A stretch of 64,000 nt of DNA from Punctularia strigosozonata HHB-11173 SS5 (taxonomy: Eukaryota; Basidiomycota; Agaricomycetes; Corticiales; Punctulariaceae). Under the pieces are notes generated by a model. It saw only the letters and a program-made list of their open reading frames with translations. It searched no databases and was not told the DNA's origin. Positions 33,034-43,894 of this stretch are shown in pieces; position 1 is the stretch's first letter, and each line of letters opens with the position of its first letter. The stretch covers positions 2,001,011-2,065,010 of the forward strand of contig NW_006767436.1 of the NCBI RefSeq assembly GCF_000264995.1, in the 5' to 3' direction. The position numbers were made by a program, and so were the translations under genes.

Positions 33034-33297
33034 TTGTCCACAAGGCCGTGGGCCGATTGAGAGAGATATACGACGCGATACCAAGAGCTAAGTACGGACG
33101 GGGCTGCGCTCGAGTTGCGGGCGTCACTATCGCTGTAACGGCAAAGGATCACGTGCAAATGATTCACTGCCTCTGACTCTAAGTTGCAGATGACGCCACA
33201 GATCCCATTATAGCAAGGTAAGTAAGATCACTTTAGCCATCTACTAACGTCCGCCATCCTGAGCATATCGTTACACCATACTCGAGCTTAAGGACGT

Positions 33298-34597
33298 TCA
33301 TTGTTCCTTTTTCTCGGCTTCTTCCTCAGTGTCCCTGCCAGGCCATGTAAACTCGCAGTCCCGACAGCCAGGATCCACAACTTACATCTCGTCATCACTT
33401 CTCGTATCCTCGGCTCCTTGGCCACTGATCACCTTATACGCGACGCGACATATCATCCAGAACCAGACAATCTGGATAAGCTACAGAGTATGGGTAGAGT
33501 ATGAGTAATGGGCAATGTGATTACTGTGTGAGACATACCTGAAGGGCGACCAGCATGCCGACGCATGCTATGTAGACTCCCCTCGTGAAATAATACCCCC
33601 TCGCCGGGTCCCAGCCATAAGGAAGTATCGCCTTCGAGTCGTATATTGCCGAGTTGATGACCATGACGAAGATGATATGGCGGGTAACAAGCCAAGATAG
33701 CATGAAAAACGTGAAAGCCGCGTCACAAAGTGTGGAGAACGACAGATATTTCAGCATTTTCGCTGCCTGAATAAACAGTACTAGGTTATTGGCGTTCGAC
33801 CGTTCGCGAGCTCGAGAGACTCACCGGAAGCCAGATATCACACCAATCCATGAGTACCATGATAAGGCAGCCAACGCGAGTCCAATAATACGAGTAGCTG
33901 ACAACCATGAGCGGGACAGTGATGACATGATGCAGCATCATCTGCCAATGGTCCTTTCGGCGAGCCTCGGCGTTGAGGATCAAGATTTGGTGCGTATAGA
34001 ACGCTGTTTGCGTTAGATAATAAAATTTGACGGGTCCAGCCAGTGGTATATGGGGGTAATTGATCCAAAGGTACTTCATATCGAATATTGAAGTGGGTAG
34101 GTTATGATTAACATACTGAACGGGTGTCAGCAATATGCACACCAACGGGAAGAAGCACCGACCAATCCGAAGCCCCATTGCACAGTGTAATACACCACGG
34201 ACCAGGATTGTTCAGCAAAACGTTGCACATTGCGTTGCAAAATCCGTTCTTCAGCCTTCGTGATGTTGGGCGGTAACAGTGGTGTCTTCTCTCCTTTGGG
34301 CGGTGTCTCGAGTCCTCCCTTGCCGTTCACCGAATTTTTTCTCGTCTTCGACTTCCTCAGTTGCCTCGTCAGATGCCACCTAGCAAAGGGCTCTGCGAAC
34401 CAAAGCCGAGTAATGTCCCGCAATATTGCGAAGACGGCTATGCATGTAACCACAAAACAGGCATCCAGCAAACCATCATTGTAATAGGTTGAGTTTGGGA
34501 AGGAGTCCGGCTGAGAGGGGGTGTCTGTGGGATACGAAAGCGAAACGAACGGCACGACGAATGAAGGGAGCCATTCACGGGCCCATGTATTGTTCAT
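33298..34597 (-). CDS. Ceramide synthase (LAG1/TLC family)
   Basis: The start ATG at 34597 gives MNNTWAREWLPSFVVPF. TLC-domain features follow: RDITRLWFAEPFARWHL, RFAEQSWSVVYYTVQWGFGL, then the Lag1 motif with LHHVITVPLMVVSYSYYWTR, CLIMVLMDWCDIWLPV (conserved His-His and downstream Asp), AAKMLKYLSFSTLCD, YSKAI-like YDSKAILPYGWDP and FWMICRVAYKVISG. Multiple membrane helices are clear. The product is an ER enzyme that N-acylates sphingoid bases with acyl-CoA. A strong GTAAGT donor at 33385 and acceptor at 33335 join the apparent end EDTRSDDEM to a last 37-nt exon, DTEEEAEKKEQ with TGA at 33298-33300, giving the charged tail usual for these enzymes. Confidence 0.92.
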
Positions 34598-34949
34598 CTG
34601 AGTGCTGCCCGGGTTTAGGGCAATGGATCATATATCGGCAGGGTTCGGGGAGTTGAGCTTAGCTCTTGAGATGGAAATGATACAAATTAGTACGGTGTGA
34701 GATATCTAACGAGTTGAATTGCTGACCGGGACGTGTCGTACGCGTCGAACGTTTTCCTGGACACGTAGGGACTGAAGACAGACGGTCGTGAAGCGAGAGG
34801 AGACAGCTGGCAATTGACCGCAGAGATGGCACGACTGCAGCTAATAACCGAACCGAAAAGATGGGGAAACGCCGACTGCTTACGACCACGTGCGTCTTTT
34901 GCTCTCACTCTTGACTCTCGTCTTGCGAATATCGCACACGTTCACGAGC

Positions 34950-35865
34950 ATGGCACAACCCAATACAACGCTGTATGTAAACAATCTCAACGACAAGGTC
35001 AACAAGGAGGAACTTCGTGCTCAACTATATGCACTCTTCACAACGTATGGCAAAGTCATCGATGTTATTGCGTCCAAGACCCCCAAGATGCGTGGGCAAG
35101 CATTTCTGGTGTTCAGTGAGCTTGCCGGAGCTACTTCGGCCTTGCGCGCGTGCGAGGGCATGGTCTTTTACGATAAACCTCTCGTGCGCCTTTCCGAATC
35201 AAGAATATACAAGCACGAGTGACACTGAACTCTTCGGACGGGCAGCGTATCCAATACGCCAAGACGAAATCGTACGCAACGCTGAAGAAGGAGGATCCGA
35301 ACTTCGTTCCTCCCAATCCTGCGCACGCCCCTCAAGGCGTGTTCTCTGCGTCGGAGAAACGAGGCCGCGAGGACGACTCCGAAAATATTCGACCGGTGAA
35401 GAAGGAGAAACAAGACGATGGTAGCGACGATGAAGAGATGGAGATTGAAGACGACGATGACGCACCACCGAAACAGCAACACCAGCAACAAAGTATGTTG
35501 AATCATTGGTGATGAATCATGGTAATCAAGAGAGAATACAGACCCCCCCTCAGGTGAAGTCCAGCCGTCTGCGCGGTTAATGGCCTCAAATCTTCCTCAA
35601 GAAGTGACAGAAGACATGTTGTCCGTTTTGTTCCAACAGTGAGCTTGGCTGCTTTATGTCTCGATTGTTCCTGAAGGTGTTCCCAAGATATCAAGGGTTC
35701 TTATCTGTGCAGGTATCGCCAACCGCTACTCCTGATGCCACTGGTCAGGCCATTAAAATGGCATACGTGGTGTTTGAGTCACCGCAGTTGGCGATGGTGG
35801 CGAAAGATGCCTTGCACGGCTTCAACCTTAAAAAAAACTGGCCTATGACCGTTGTATATATATGA
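34950..35865 (+). CDS. U1A/U2B''-type snRNP RNA-binding protein
   Basis: The ATG at 34950 gives MAQPNTTLYVNNLNDKVNKE. The first RRM has RNP2 (LYVNNL) and RNP1 (RGQAFLVF), with GKVIDVIASKTPKM between. An intron (about 35180-35240) joins MVFYDKPL to RIQYAKTKSYATLKKEDP. A charged linker with KRGRED and a DDEEMEIEDDDDA stretch follows, then a second RRM with ASNLPQEVTEDMLSVLFQQ, YQGFLSVQV, KMAYVVFESPQLAMVA and the end NLKKNWPMTVVYI. This two-RRM architecture and the ERIxxxxLNNL-like N-terminus match U1A/U2B''/SNF, which bind stem-loops of U1 or U2 snRNA. Fungi often have a single protein; U1 versus U2 specificity cannot be decided here. Stop TGA at 35863-35865. Confidence 0.92.
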
Positions 35866-36034
35866 TTGTATTAATATCCATTGGATTATTGGTGGTTGAA
35901 TATCTTGACTGTAGTCTCGTCGTTGTGCGGACCGTGGCGAAGGTACATTGAATGACAGCAGTACAGATTATCACAACAATTGCGAAGGCGACACGACTGA
36001 CACAAGATATACGAGGTCTATCAAGTAGTAGACG

Positions 36035-37159
36035 CTACCGTGACCTGTTGTCCTCTGCAAGTATAGCATCATTCAACTCTTCGAGTGGTGCCAGTTCCTT
36101 CTTATCTACTAAGTCAAACTATGTCCGTGAATACTCGTCAGTACGTTGACTGAAACAGCTTTTCTGTCACTTACCTCGTTGATAAACAAAAAGAAATGGC
36201 GGTAGCTCGTGTTCAGATGCGCTGCCGACTCGTCCGTAAACTCTATGGCGCGACGAAATACGCAACAAGCATACCTTCGATACCCAAGGCGCAGACATGA
36301 TCGAAATGGTTACTGTATAGATGTGCGTAAACGCGAAACAGTCGCCTAAAGATGGTCCGAATCGTGTCTCGAAATGCTTTCGGGAAGGGCACACCTACTC
36401 TCCGAAAGACGTAGATGGATATCAGCACTGGGGATAACAATAGAGTCATACTGACCGATCTTGTTCGGAAACATCACCGGATCATCGAGCAGGCCTTGCG
36501 TCCAGTTCATGAGCGCGTCGACATATTCCGGTGCAGGCAGCTTCGTCGGTCGCTTGTACTTTTGACCATCCTCCCAGAGATATTCGTATCTATGCGCCAT
36601 GATGATGAGAAAGAGCATGGAGGATCACTTCGGTAGCATGCCTTGGGCCAGCAGACATGATAGGGCACTATAAGGTAGGACCTGGATTAGAATCATGCGG
36701 CAGCAACGTATATGAACGACCTCACCTCCTGTGGCGTGCAAAACTCGGTGACAGTTCCGTAAAGCATGTTCAGATGATTGAAGAAGTCAACAGCTAAATA
36801 TCAGAGAAGAGTATAGGCATGATTCCATGTTGGTGCATGTAGTGTAACGGATTTGTTCACCATGCACTGCGAGCCACTCGTTCTCGTCCTCCCCTTCCGG
36901 GAGTTTCACAGCCAATCGTAAGTTCCCAGATCCCTAGTAGGTATTCAAGGTTATATGTAGTCAGGTTTTGGCTTGAGTGCAGCCTGGCTGCGACGCTCAC
37001 CAGCGTCGCCTCGGCATACTTGCGTAGTTGATATTGCTTGGTGCCTTCCGGGACATCCTTCCGGGGTTTAAACGTGCGAGTCTTGCCTCTATGCAATGGT
37101 TATGCTTGCCTATTGTACAGCAACCAGTGTGTCACATACAGTCCAAAGAATGCAGACAT
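36035..37159 (-). CDS. MOB1: Mob1 kinase activator
   Basis: The ATG at 37159 gives MSAFFGL, spliced to [20 protein letters not shown], then [18 protein letters not shown]-type sequence, [108 protein letters not shown] and [15 protein letters not shown], ending ILAEDNRSR with TAG at 36035-36037. Zinc ligands (Cys in CTP..CP and His in YAHLYSNHF) are in place. Mob1 binds and activates NDR/LATS kinases such as Dbf2 (mitotic exit, septation). At least eight small exons. The intron between MSAGPR and YEYLW (36590-36641) starts with GC; the alternative GT donor downstream gives the wrong frame. Confidence 0.95.
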
Positions 37160-37604
37160 CACGGCGATGCGCAGGCGGCTGAGGCGCGATTACTCGAGAT
37201 GACCGGTGTTGTCTGAGATTCGAACGTAGGGCGCTTGATCTTATATGGAGGAACCGACAGCTTTCGCCTCCCCCCGCTACATCGCTGCTCACTTACGGTG
37301 CGTTTCACCATCGCGTCTCCTAGCTTTCAGTCATGGTTGCAATATGTCCAGCACGATGTCGGTTTTTGCTGCTCAGCCTGATGCCTTAGGAGGACCTCTT
37401 ATCCGCGGTTTGGCCAAGCCTAGATTTCGACCGATGTACAGGTTTCCAGAAACGACGGCATGAGGCTGGCGTTCCTCTTCAGAACGTGCGACCGTAGTAA
37501 AACGATGCGAAATGGATACGTCAAGCTCATGGCCGTCCTGCCTTCTCATACTCGCCTTCGAGGATCATAATTCAGTCACAAGAACGGGTCATCATGCAGC
37601 AGTG
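37160..37604. other. Mob1 upstream region
   Basis: No gene recognised. Holds the Mob1 promoter and the decayed downstream end of the DJ-1-like sequence. A short plus-strand frame (37245-37463) has no family match. Confidence 0.4.
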
Positions 37605-38330
37605 TCAATACGCCCACCGCAAGTCGTATAAACCGTGTAGGAAGACTCTTCCTGCCTGCTCCTCGACGTCGGAAAACACTGTGACCGATTTTCCCTCACA
37701 GATGGGCTTTCCAGCAGGATCTGAGGCCCCGGTCAAGGCTCTAGGACGACCGTCGGCGTTGCAATCGCTTAAAACATCACATCGTATACTTACACTGGCC
37801 CACATATGGCACACCGCGGACGTGATTTTGCCTGTTCGGTGAAACTTTTCACGAAAATAATCTCGCATTGAAATAGAACAGGAGAGCGCTGTGTTCGAAC
37901 ACATGGCTAGCTAGCATCGTGCTAGCCTCGTCTAAAACAAGGTCAAGGTCCGGACCATGCTCCCAAGCCAAGGATCGCGTCCTATTCTTCGGCGCTCATA
38001 TCGATCATATGCTGCGTCCTGGCAAACTTGGTCTTAACAGCCTTATCCTTTGTAACTCGGATGCTCTCCGCGTCTGTCTCGAACGTCTGACGTGTGTGCT
38101 AGCCGCGTATATGCCGTTGATCAAATTCGTGCAACAACAGGTGGGTTGGACCCCGCAGGATGTGCGAAGTCAAAATGGTGCTCGGAGGAGAGTACATATA
38201 TTTTAACGCTGCCGCCGATATTCGCGATAAACGGTGTACACGCTTACGTCGAGCATGGCCAGGTCCCCAAATATGCGAAATGATATTGCAAAACTGCCGC
38301 ATTTACAGACCGATCCCTCTTGAACCGTCA
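37605..38330 (-). pseudogene. Decayed DJ-1/PfpI (Hsp31-like) gene
   Basis: Reading the minus strand, pieces of a DJ-1/PfpI protein occur in the right order but in shifting frames: EHHFDFA and HPAGSNPP (about 38140-38185), DAES..TKDKAVKTKFARTQ (about 38010-38085), SAEE then an in-frame TAG (37982-37984) then DAILGLGAWSGP, and finally RTGKITSAVCH with GKPICEGKSVTVFSDVEEQA (about 37650-37840). In intact family members these read (S)EHHFDFASP.GP..P, YDAIF.VGGHGP, GKIVSAVCHGP and GK.VTGFS..EE. The catalytic Cys codon survives but the following Gly-Pro is replaced by Met-Trp, and the GGHG oxyanion loop is changed. Homologues act as glyoxalase III or stress chaperones. The stop, frame changes and lost motifs indicate a pseudogene. 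Confidence 0.65.
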
Positions 38331-38672
38331 GCTGGCGGTCAGCCCTGGTGATGATAGCTAGCTATAATTTACATAAGTACATAACTGGGCATCATACGCG
38401 CACCAGGATGCTCTTCGAGGGGAATGCACATGGGCCTGATATACGGTAACGGACGGGGAGGAGCGTGGAGGGGGTCACGAAGGAGAATATGATGTACAAT
38501 GATTGCAAAACTTGTACAGAATATGTCCGCGGATGGCTTTGAGAGACGAGGCGAGGCCCGTCTGGGCCTATGCAAAGGTAAGGAATGCGGCGTGCTCGTG
38601 ATTGACGCTATGATACTGCGAGGATTTTCGATGAAACAGACTTGAAGCGAGTGGTGAATTCGCGGTGTCGGA
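38331..38672. other. Gap between the DJ-1 remnant and the BTB gene
   Basis: Nothing recognised beyond the probable 3' untranslated region of the BTB gene. If the BTB gene's last intron is retained, its coding sequence would extend into this gap as far as 38608. Confidence 0.4.
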
Positions 38673-39859
38673 TTATATGGTGGACTGCAAGAAGCCAAGG
38701 TAAGATAGAGCTTGTTTTAAACAACGAACCCTGAAAGCTCACCTTCACCGCGGACCACTGTGCAATGAGCGTTGAGATGCGTTCTCGCAGAGAAAGCTTG
38801 CATTGCGCGCATTCCAGACCATCCGCTAGCGGTGTCAAAGACGTCTGTATCTCGGCACCTGTAAGATCTGCAAGCGATTAATCGATGATGACATGTGTGT
38901 GGTTTACGGCTTACTTGGCCGAGCATCCCATGCGATATACGCGCTTGCCAGTGCCCACGCACGTGTCAATCTTCTCTGGTCCGCGATATCGCAGATGGGA
39001 CTGGGCACATGCGCTACAGGGGGCTGGAGGAGCAGCCGCTTCAGTGCATCTGCACGTCCGAGATGCATGAAGAACAGCCGCTTCAGATATCGTGCACCCA
39101 TCTTCTCCGCCATTTCATCGGTAATGGTAGGTAAAGGGAAGGAAAGGAGGTACGGAGAGGTAGCAATAGCCAAGTCTAGTAGATCGTGATAGCCGGCGAG
39201 GCAGTACACGTCCATCGGCCTGATGGGTGCGTACGTGACGAGGAGATTAAAGAGAGAGAAGCCGGAGGCACAGAGAGTTTTGACGTCGAGTCCGTATTTT
39301 GGGAGGATGTCCACAACGGCTGATACGGTCTCAAACGAGGGCGAGTAATGTGCACACGGCATGTTGTAAATAGCATGTAGGAGGACGTTGACGACCTCCG
39401 AGGGCTCCGGCAGAGAAAGGATGGGTAGGTGCTCCATGGCCACCCCTTCCGCCGGTGAGTCGGGTAGGAGTGAGTCAAAGCGATTGGTGGATTTAGCGAG
39501 GACATGGGAATGACCATAGAAAAATACGGAGTCTGCAGAGACGATAATGCTGTCTGGCTGCGTGGGCTCGATGGTTGAGCCAGGAAAGAAGGTGGTCGAG
39601 ACGGAGACGACGTCGGCCCTGGGAGTGGGGCACGAATCCGGTGATCCGGCGCTTGAGGTCTGGTACAGGAACTTGGTTCAGAAGGTGGCTGCGTTCAACG
39701 CCGAAGGCATGTACTCACCGGTGGCGTCAACGAGGAGAATTCATGACCACCAGCGGGCTGAAGTTCGGATAGCGGTTTGACAACGTTATCCTCAGTCATG
39801 TCGCCCGGCGAGGCGATGTTTTGTAGGATATAATCGACATCCCATTCTGGCTGCGCCAT
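38673..39859 (-). CDS. BTB/POZ-domain protein of the basidiomycete-expanded family
   Basis: The ATG at 39859 gives MAQPEWDVDYILQNIASPGD. After an intron (about 39662-39722) the BTB fold is visible: SDSIIVSADSVFFYGHSH-like IIVSADSVFFYGHSHVLAKS, LPILSLPEPSEVVNVLLHAI, CAHYSPSFETVSAVVDILPK and YGLDVKTLCA, then a helical part (LVTYAPIRPMDVYCLAGYHD, MGARYLKRLFFMHLGRADAL). The last coding part holds ECAQCKLSLRERISTLIAQW and, after the final intron, ends SAVKSTI (TAA at 38673-38675). Agaricomycetes carry many such BTB proteins with this helical C-terminal block and a Cys-x-x-Cys before a W..VK.TI-like end; function is unknown, though BTB domains often mediate dimerisation or cullin-3 contact. If the last intron is not removed the protein ends at 38608 instead. 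Confidence 0.75.
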
Positions 39860-40434
39860 CGGAGCGCTGAACGTTGGTTGAACGGGAGGCGCGGCGGAGA
39901 CAATTTGGATGGCAACAGCGTGAGCGGCGGTAGCGATGGAGAGAGTGAGAGCGACTTACGGAGGCTACAGACGGGGACGGTAGTTGAAGAGGTCGTTGGA
40001 GAACAGCGCCGTCTTCCCGGAGCGTGTCCTGTGGCCAACCGAACTTCGGAACATGCCCCAATTAGGTCCCAAAGCCCCTATTCCGCGCGAAGTTCAACTC
40101 AGCTCCGCCGGCTTTGCGTTCCTCGTCTCTTCCAGTGACGAACGGGGGTGTCCTCGAACGTCGCCTTCCATACCTCGAATAGCATGGAATCTACGCAGAC
40201 GCGTCCTATCCACCGTATGTGTCCTGCAACCGTCCATACATTGTCCTGCAGATCACGACAAGATCGCGACTCCGTTCAGGCTGTCGGAAGCATGGCACGA
40301 TCTCATGGTATACTTAGCAGCCGTCGGACTGAGACAAGACGCGGGTTCGCCAGCGTCCCGGACATCTCTCCACATCGAAGACAAGAATACCGAAACACAG
40401 ACTTATCGATCATGACGGATTTATTATAGCTGCG
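39860..40434. other. Gap between the BTB promoter and the Dbp8 3' end
   Basis: No exon recognised. A 143-codon frame on the plus strand (39984-40415) has no family match and is probably chance. Confidence 0.45.
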
Positions 40435-42477
40435 CTACATGTCGTCATGGGCCTGCCGGGCCTTCTTTTTCGCCATATGGACCGCCTCGCGCTTGCCGAA
40501 GCCAGTGTCATGTAGTTCCTGAGGTGCATTATTACTTGGTATCGGTCTAGGATGCTTTCGAACGTTGACACGCACCATGTTGGCAAGTCGCTTCGCGGTT
40601 GAGACCGAGTTCAAACCTTCCAGCACCTTGTCTTCAGGCAGTTCCATTTCTTCAAGTTTGGTTCCTGTTCTCCCAAGTTATAATCCTGCTTTGAGAGGTG
40701 ATTCAGGTCTACTCACTGATACGGTCCTCGATCTTCATGATCCGCTCTTCGTCGCGTTCTGTGACAAAACTGACCGCAAGACCGGCTCTACCGGCACGGG
40801 CGGTACGACCGACGCGATGCGTGTACTCCTCGGGCTCTTGAGGCATATCCCAGTTCACGACCATTGCAACGTCTTCGATATCCAATCCTCTTGCCCCGAC
40901 ATCTGTCGACACCAACACCGGCACAACAGACGATCGGAAGAGCGATAAAGAAGACAGTCTCTCGCGTTGAGTGAGTCGTGAATGCAGAGCTGTGCTCCTG
41001 ATCCCTAGTTCTTTCAGCATGTTGGTGAGATAAGCCGCGGTTCGCGGGCGATTGCAAAATATGATGGTTGGCGGGGGTTGCTCGGGCGCATCCTCATCTC
41101 TGGGCGTGGGTCGCTTGCCTTGCTTCTTCGCAGGGCCGCGACGATGTTTGACGGGCTCAGGTGGGGAGCGGCGAAGATGTATGATGCTTTCCGGGGGGTG
41201 CGATAGCAGATGGAACAGATACGCTTCACGGATATGAGACGGCACGAGCAGGTAGTACTGCTTCAAAGTCTCTACGGTCTCCACGCTGAAAAGGGTTATT
41301 CAGATCCGCAGGAGCACGAAGCATATGGAACGCGAACCTTGAAGTCATGCGATGGACAAACAGCTTCTGTTTCCCTGGTTTAGTCTGAGCTAAGGCAAGC
41401 TGTTCCACAGCGGGTGTCCAGGTGGCAGTGAACAGACAAGTTTGGCGATCCGTCGGTAACGCCTCGAATAAATGTTCCAGCTCAGGGGCGAAGGTTGGCG
41501 TGAGCAGTCGATCGGCTTCGTCAAGGATCTATATACGTGGCTCTTCAGCGATGCCTAGCGCAATGCTCGCACACGGATTACCAGAAACTTGACTCTCGAC
41601 AGGTCCCATTCACCGCTGCCGCTCCGGAGGTGGTCGACCATGCGTCCGGGTGTTGCGACAACGACGTGAGGGCGATTGCGCAATTCGATTGCTTGGGCCA
41701 TCATATCCATCCCGCCGACCACGACTGCCGTCCTGACATTGATGGCTCCTCCAAGCACGGCGAACTGCTCGGCAATCTGGAATGCCAATTCCCTGAACGA
41801 ACCGATTAGTCGACCGATCTGTCACAATTACAACATCGTTTACCTCGTGGGTGTGAGTACCAGCGCAAATATACCGTAGGGATCCATGGAAAGTCGATGC
41901 AAAATGGGCAAGGCAAATGCTATCGTTTTTCCTGAACCCGTCTTCGCGTTCCCTATGCAATCCCTGCCTTGCGGTATTGGAGATCAGCTGCGCGAGAGAT
42001 TCGACATGATTCGTTGAACTCGCCTTGCAGGAGTGGGGGTATGCATGCCGCCTGAATTTCCGTCGGGTGTCGTATGGACATACTGAAAAGCGCGGCCTGG
42101 AGCCGAGAAGATACGCCCATAGATGTCCATGTAACAGCAACAGAATCCAACGTCTTCTCCACTGGAAGTACGGTTGATTCTGTCGTCTGCTTCATCCTCA
42201 GGCGAGAATTGGCGGCATCGTCGTGTTGCAGAGATTGTCTCTGTGCTGATGTAGTGCTGCGTGCGTAGGGAGCATCCAGCTCCTCGTCATCGGAAGAACA
42301 CTGGTGCTGTTCTGCCCCGTCCGAGACTGAGCCTCGCGTAGAATGCGAGCCAGAATCGAAGTCGGAGATGTCCTCGCTCGATAGCCGGGGTCGTTTCCTT
42401 TGAGGATCGTCTTGCATTCGTGATAAATCGTCGAGAGTGGGACTTGTACGCTTTGAAGGTCGCTGAAGAGAAGCCAT
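40435..42477 (-). CDS. DBP8: DEAD-box RNA helicase Dbp8 (DDX49-like)
   Basis: The chosen start is the ATG at 42477 ([15 protein letters not shown]). A Ser/Asp-rich N-terminus leads to the Q motif region [20 protein letters not shown] and [18 protein letters not shown]. Helicase motifs follow: [16 protein letters not shown] (I), [15 protein letters not shown] (Ia), [13 protein letters not shown] (Ib), [13 protein letters not shown] (II, DEAD), [12 protein letters not shown] (III, SAT replaced by TAT), [14 protein letters not shown] (IV), [17 protein letters not shown] (V) and [19 protein letters not shown] (VI). A long Pro/Lys insert lies before motif IV. The tail ([16 protein letters not shown]) ends QAHDDM. 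Motif details and the VASRGLDI-like [20 protein letters not shown] match Dbp8/DDX49, needed for 18S rRNA maturation in the small-subunit processome. Confidence 0.92.
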
Positions 42478-42610
42478 GAATCCTACCGGTACTGAAATGT
42501 TGCAGTACTGGAATTCGTGAAGAAGAGGCTGGCGGAAAGCGACAAATTTTCCTTTCTGCTCCGTTTTGGTGTCGTGATCGCATCGACGCATTCTCCACCT
42601 TCACCGATGT

Positions 42611-43894
42611 ATGAACGCCTCCCGTTTCTTGAAACTGTTTTCGATGGGCATCTTCTCTTCTAGACTCAACCATAGGCCATTCACCATGCCGCTCGGTTTT
42701 CAAACGACGATCAAAGTTTGCGATTGTTCTGCCATCTCTTTCCCCCCCGAGGCTGAACAACCGACCGTCTCTTCCCCGGATACCTTGGAGGCATTGACGC
42801 TTGCGTCGCGCCATCTAGTCGAACAAAGGGAATGTGTTGTCTTTCCTACAGAGACCGTTTACGGTCTTGGGGCTCTTGCCCTTGATGCAGATGCTGCATC
42901 GAAGATATACTCTACGAAGGGTCGACCTGCAGACAACCCCTTGATCGTCCACATATCTTCTCTTTCTATGCTGCAACGTCTACTTCCTCCACAATACAAC
43001 CTGCCGAAGACCTACGAAATTATGATCAAACGATTCTGGCCCGGGCCGCTCACTCTGTTATTCCCCTCCGACCCTTCGAAAGTACCGTCAATCATCACGG
43101 CCGGTCAACCCACGGTCGCCATCCGCATGCCATCGCATCCTGTTGCTAGGTCGCTCATTGCCATCGCTGATGCACCGCTGGCAGCCCCCAGCGCGAACTC
43201 CTCCGGTAAACCCAGCCCCACGCGCGCGGAACATGTTTATCGGGACCTGAACGGTAAAGTGGATATTATCCTGGATGGTGGACCGTGTGACATCGGTCTC
43301 GAGAGCACTGTCGTCGACGGTCTGCATGAAGATGGCGCGATCCGTGTTTTGCGACCAGGCGGTGTCACTGTTGAGGACATCGAGAACGCGGTTCGAGAAG
43401 GACTGCCCGTCAGCGATCCCGTTCCGCAGGTCCTAGTCCACAAACGTGATTTCAGTGACGAGGCTATAGAACAAGCCCCGACTACGCCCGGAATGAAGTA
43501 CAGGCACTACTCCCCTTCCGTGGGCGTGACGCTCGTTTCGGCCAAGCCCCATCCGGCGGATGCTACCACGGTAGCGGTCGATACCTTCCTCTCCTCGATC
43601 ACATCCCAGGCAAGCAGTGCCCATAAAACGCCTTACGTCGGCTTGTTGGCACCGGAGGACTCGCCTCTAGCGCAGCGGCTAATGCACGAGGATGCGATAC
43701 GGTGGCGATATTACCCCCTTGGTCCTTTATCTAAGCCGGCCGTCTCGGCTCACCGGCTGTTCGATGGCCTCTTGACCTTGGACAAGGAAGGAGTAGATTT
43801 CATCGTCGTTGAAGCGCTTAACGAGGAACGGGAGGGTCTGGCGATCATGAATCGTATCAGAAAAGCCGCCAGCTCCGTCGTCTGCCTATCGTAG
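42611..43894 (+). CDS. SUA5: Threonylcarbamoyl-AMP synthase Sua5
   Basis: Single-exon gene of 427 codons. The YrdC/Sua5 domain is clear: CVVFPTETVYGLGALALDAD, IYSTKGRPADNPLIVHISS, RFWPGPLTLLFPSDP, PTVAIRMPSHPVARSLIA and APSANSSGKPSPTRAEHV, then DGGPCDIGLESTVVDG and IRVLRPGGVTVEDI. A linker with TTPGMKYRHYSPSVGVTLV leads into the Sua5-specific C-terminal domain (YVGLLAPEDS, RYYPLG, LNEEREGLAIMNRIRKAAS). The enzyme makes threonylcarbamoyl-AMP from threonine, bicarbonate and ATP, the first step of tRNA t6A37 synthesis. Two in-frame starts are plausible: 42611 (MNASRFLKLFSMGIFSSRLN, basic and hydrophobic, mitochondrial-like) and 42686 (MPLGFQTTIK), which would suit mitochondrial and cytosolic forms. 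Confidence 0.95.
   Translation: MNASRFLKLFSMGIFSSRLNHRPFTMPLGFQTTIKVCDCSAISFPPEAEQPTVSSPDTLEALTLASRHLVEQRECVVFPTETVYGLGALALDADAASKIYSTKGRPADNPLIVHISSLSMLQRLLPPQYNLPKTYEIMIKRFWPGPLTLLFPSDPSKVPSIITAGQPTVAIRMPSHPVARSLIAIADAPLAAPSANSSGKPSPTRAEHVYRDLNGKVDIILDGGPCDIGLESTVVDGLHEDGAIRVLRPGGVTVEDIENAVREGLPVSDPVPQVLVHKRDFSDEAIEQAPTTPGMKYRHYSPSVGVTLVSAKPHPADATTVAVDTFLSSITSQASSAHKTPYVGLLAPEDSPLAQRLMHEDAIRWRYYPLGPLSKPAVSAHRLFDGLLTLDKEGVDFIVVEALNEEREGLAIMNRIRKAASSVVCLS

Noticed and set aside
39984-40415. 143-codon plus-strand frame between BTB and DBP8 genes
   Set aside because: No recognisable motif or splice context; likely chance.
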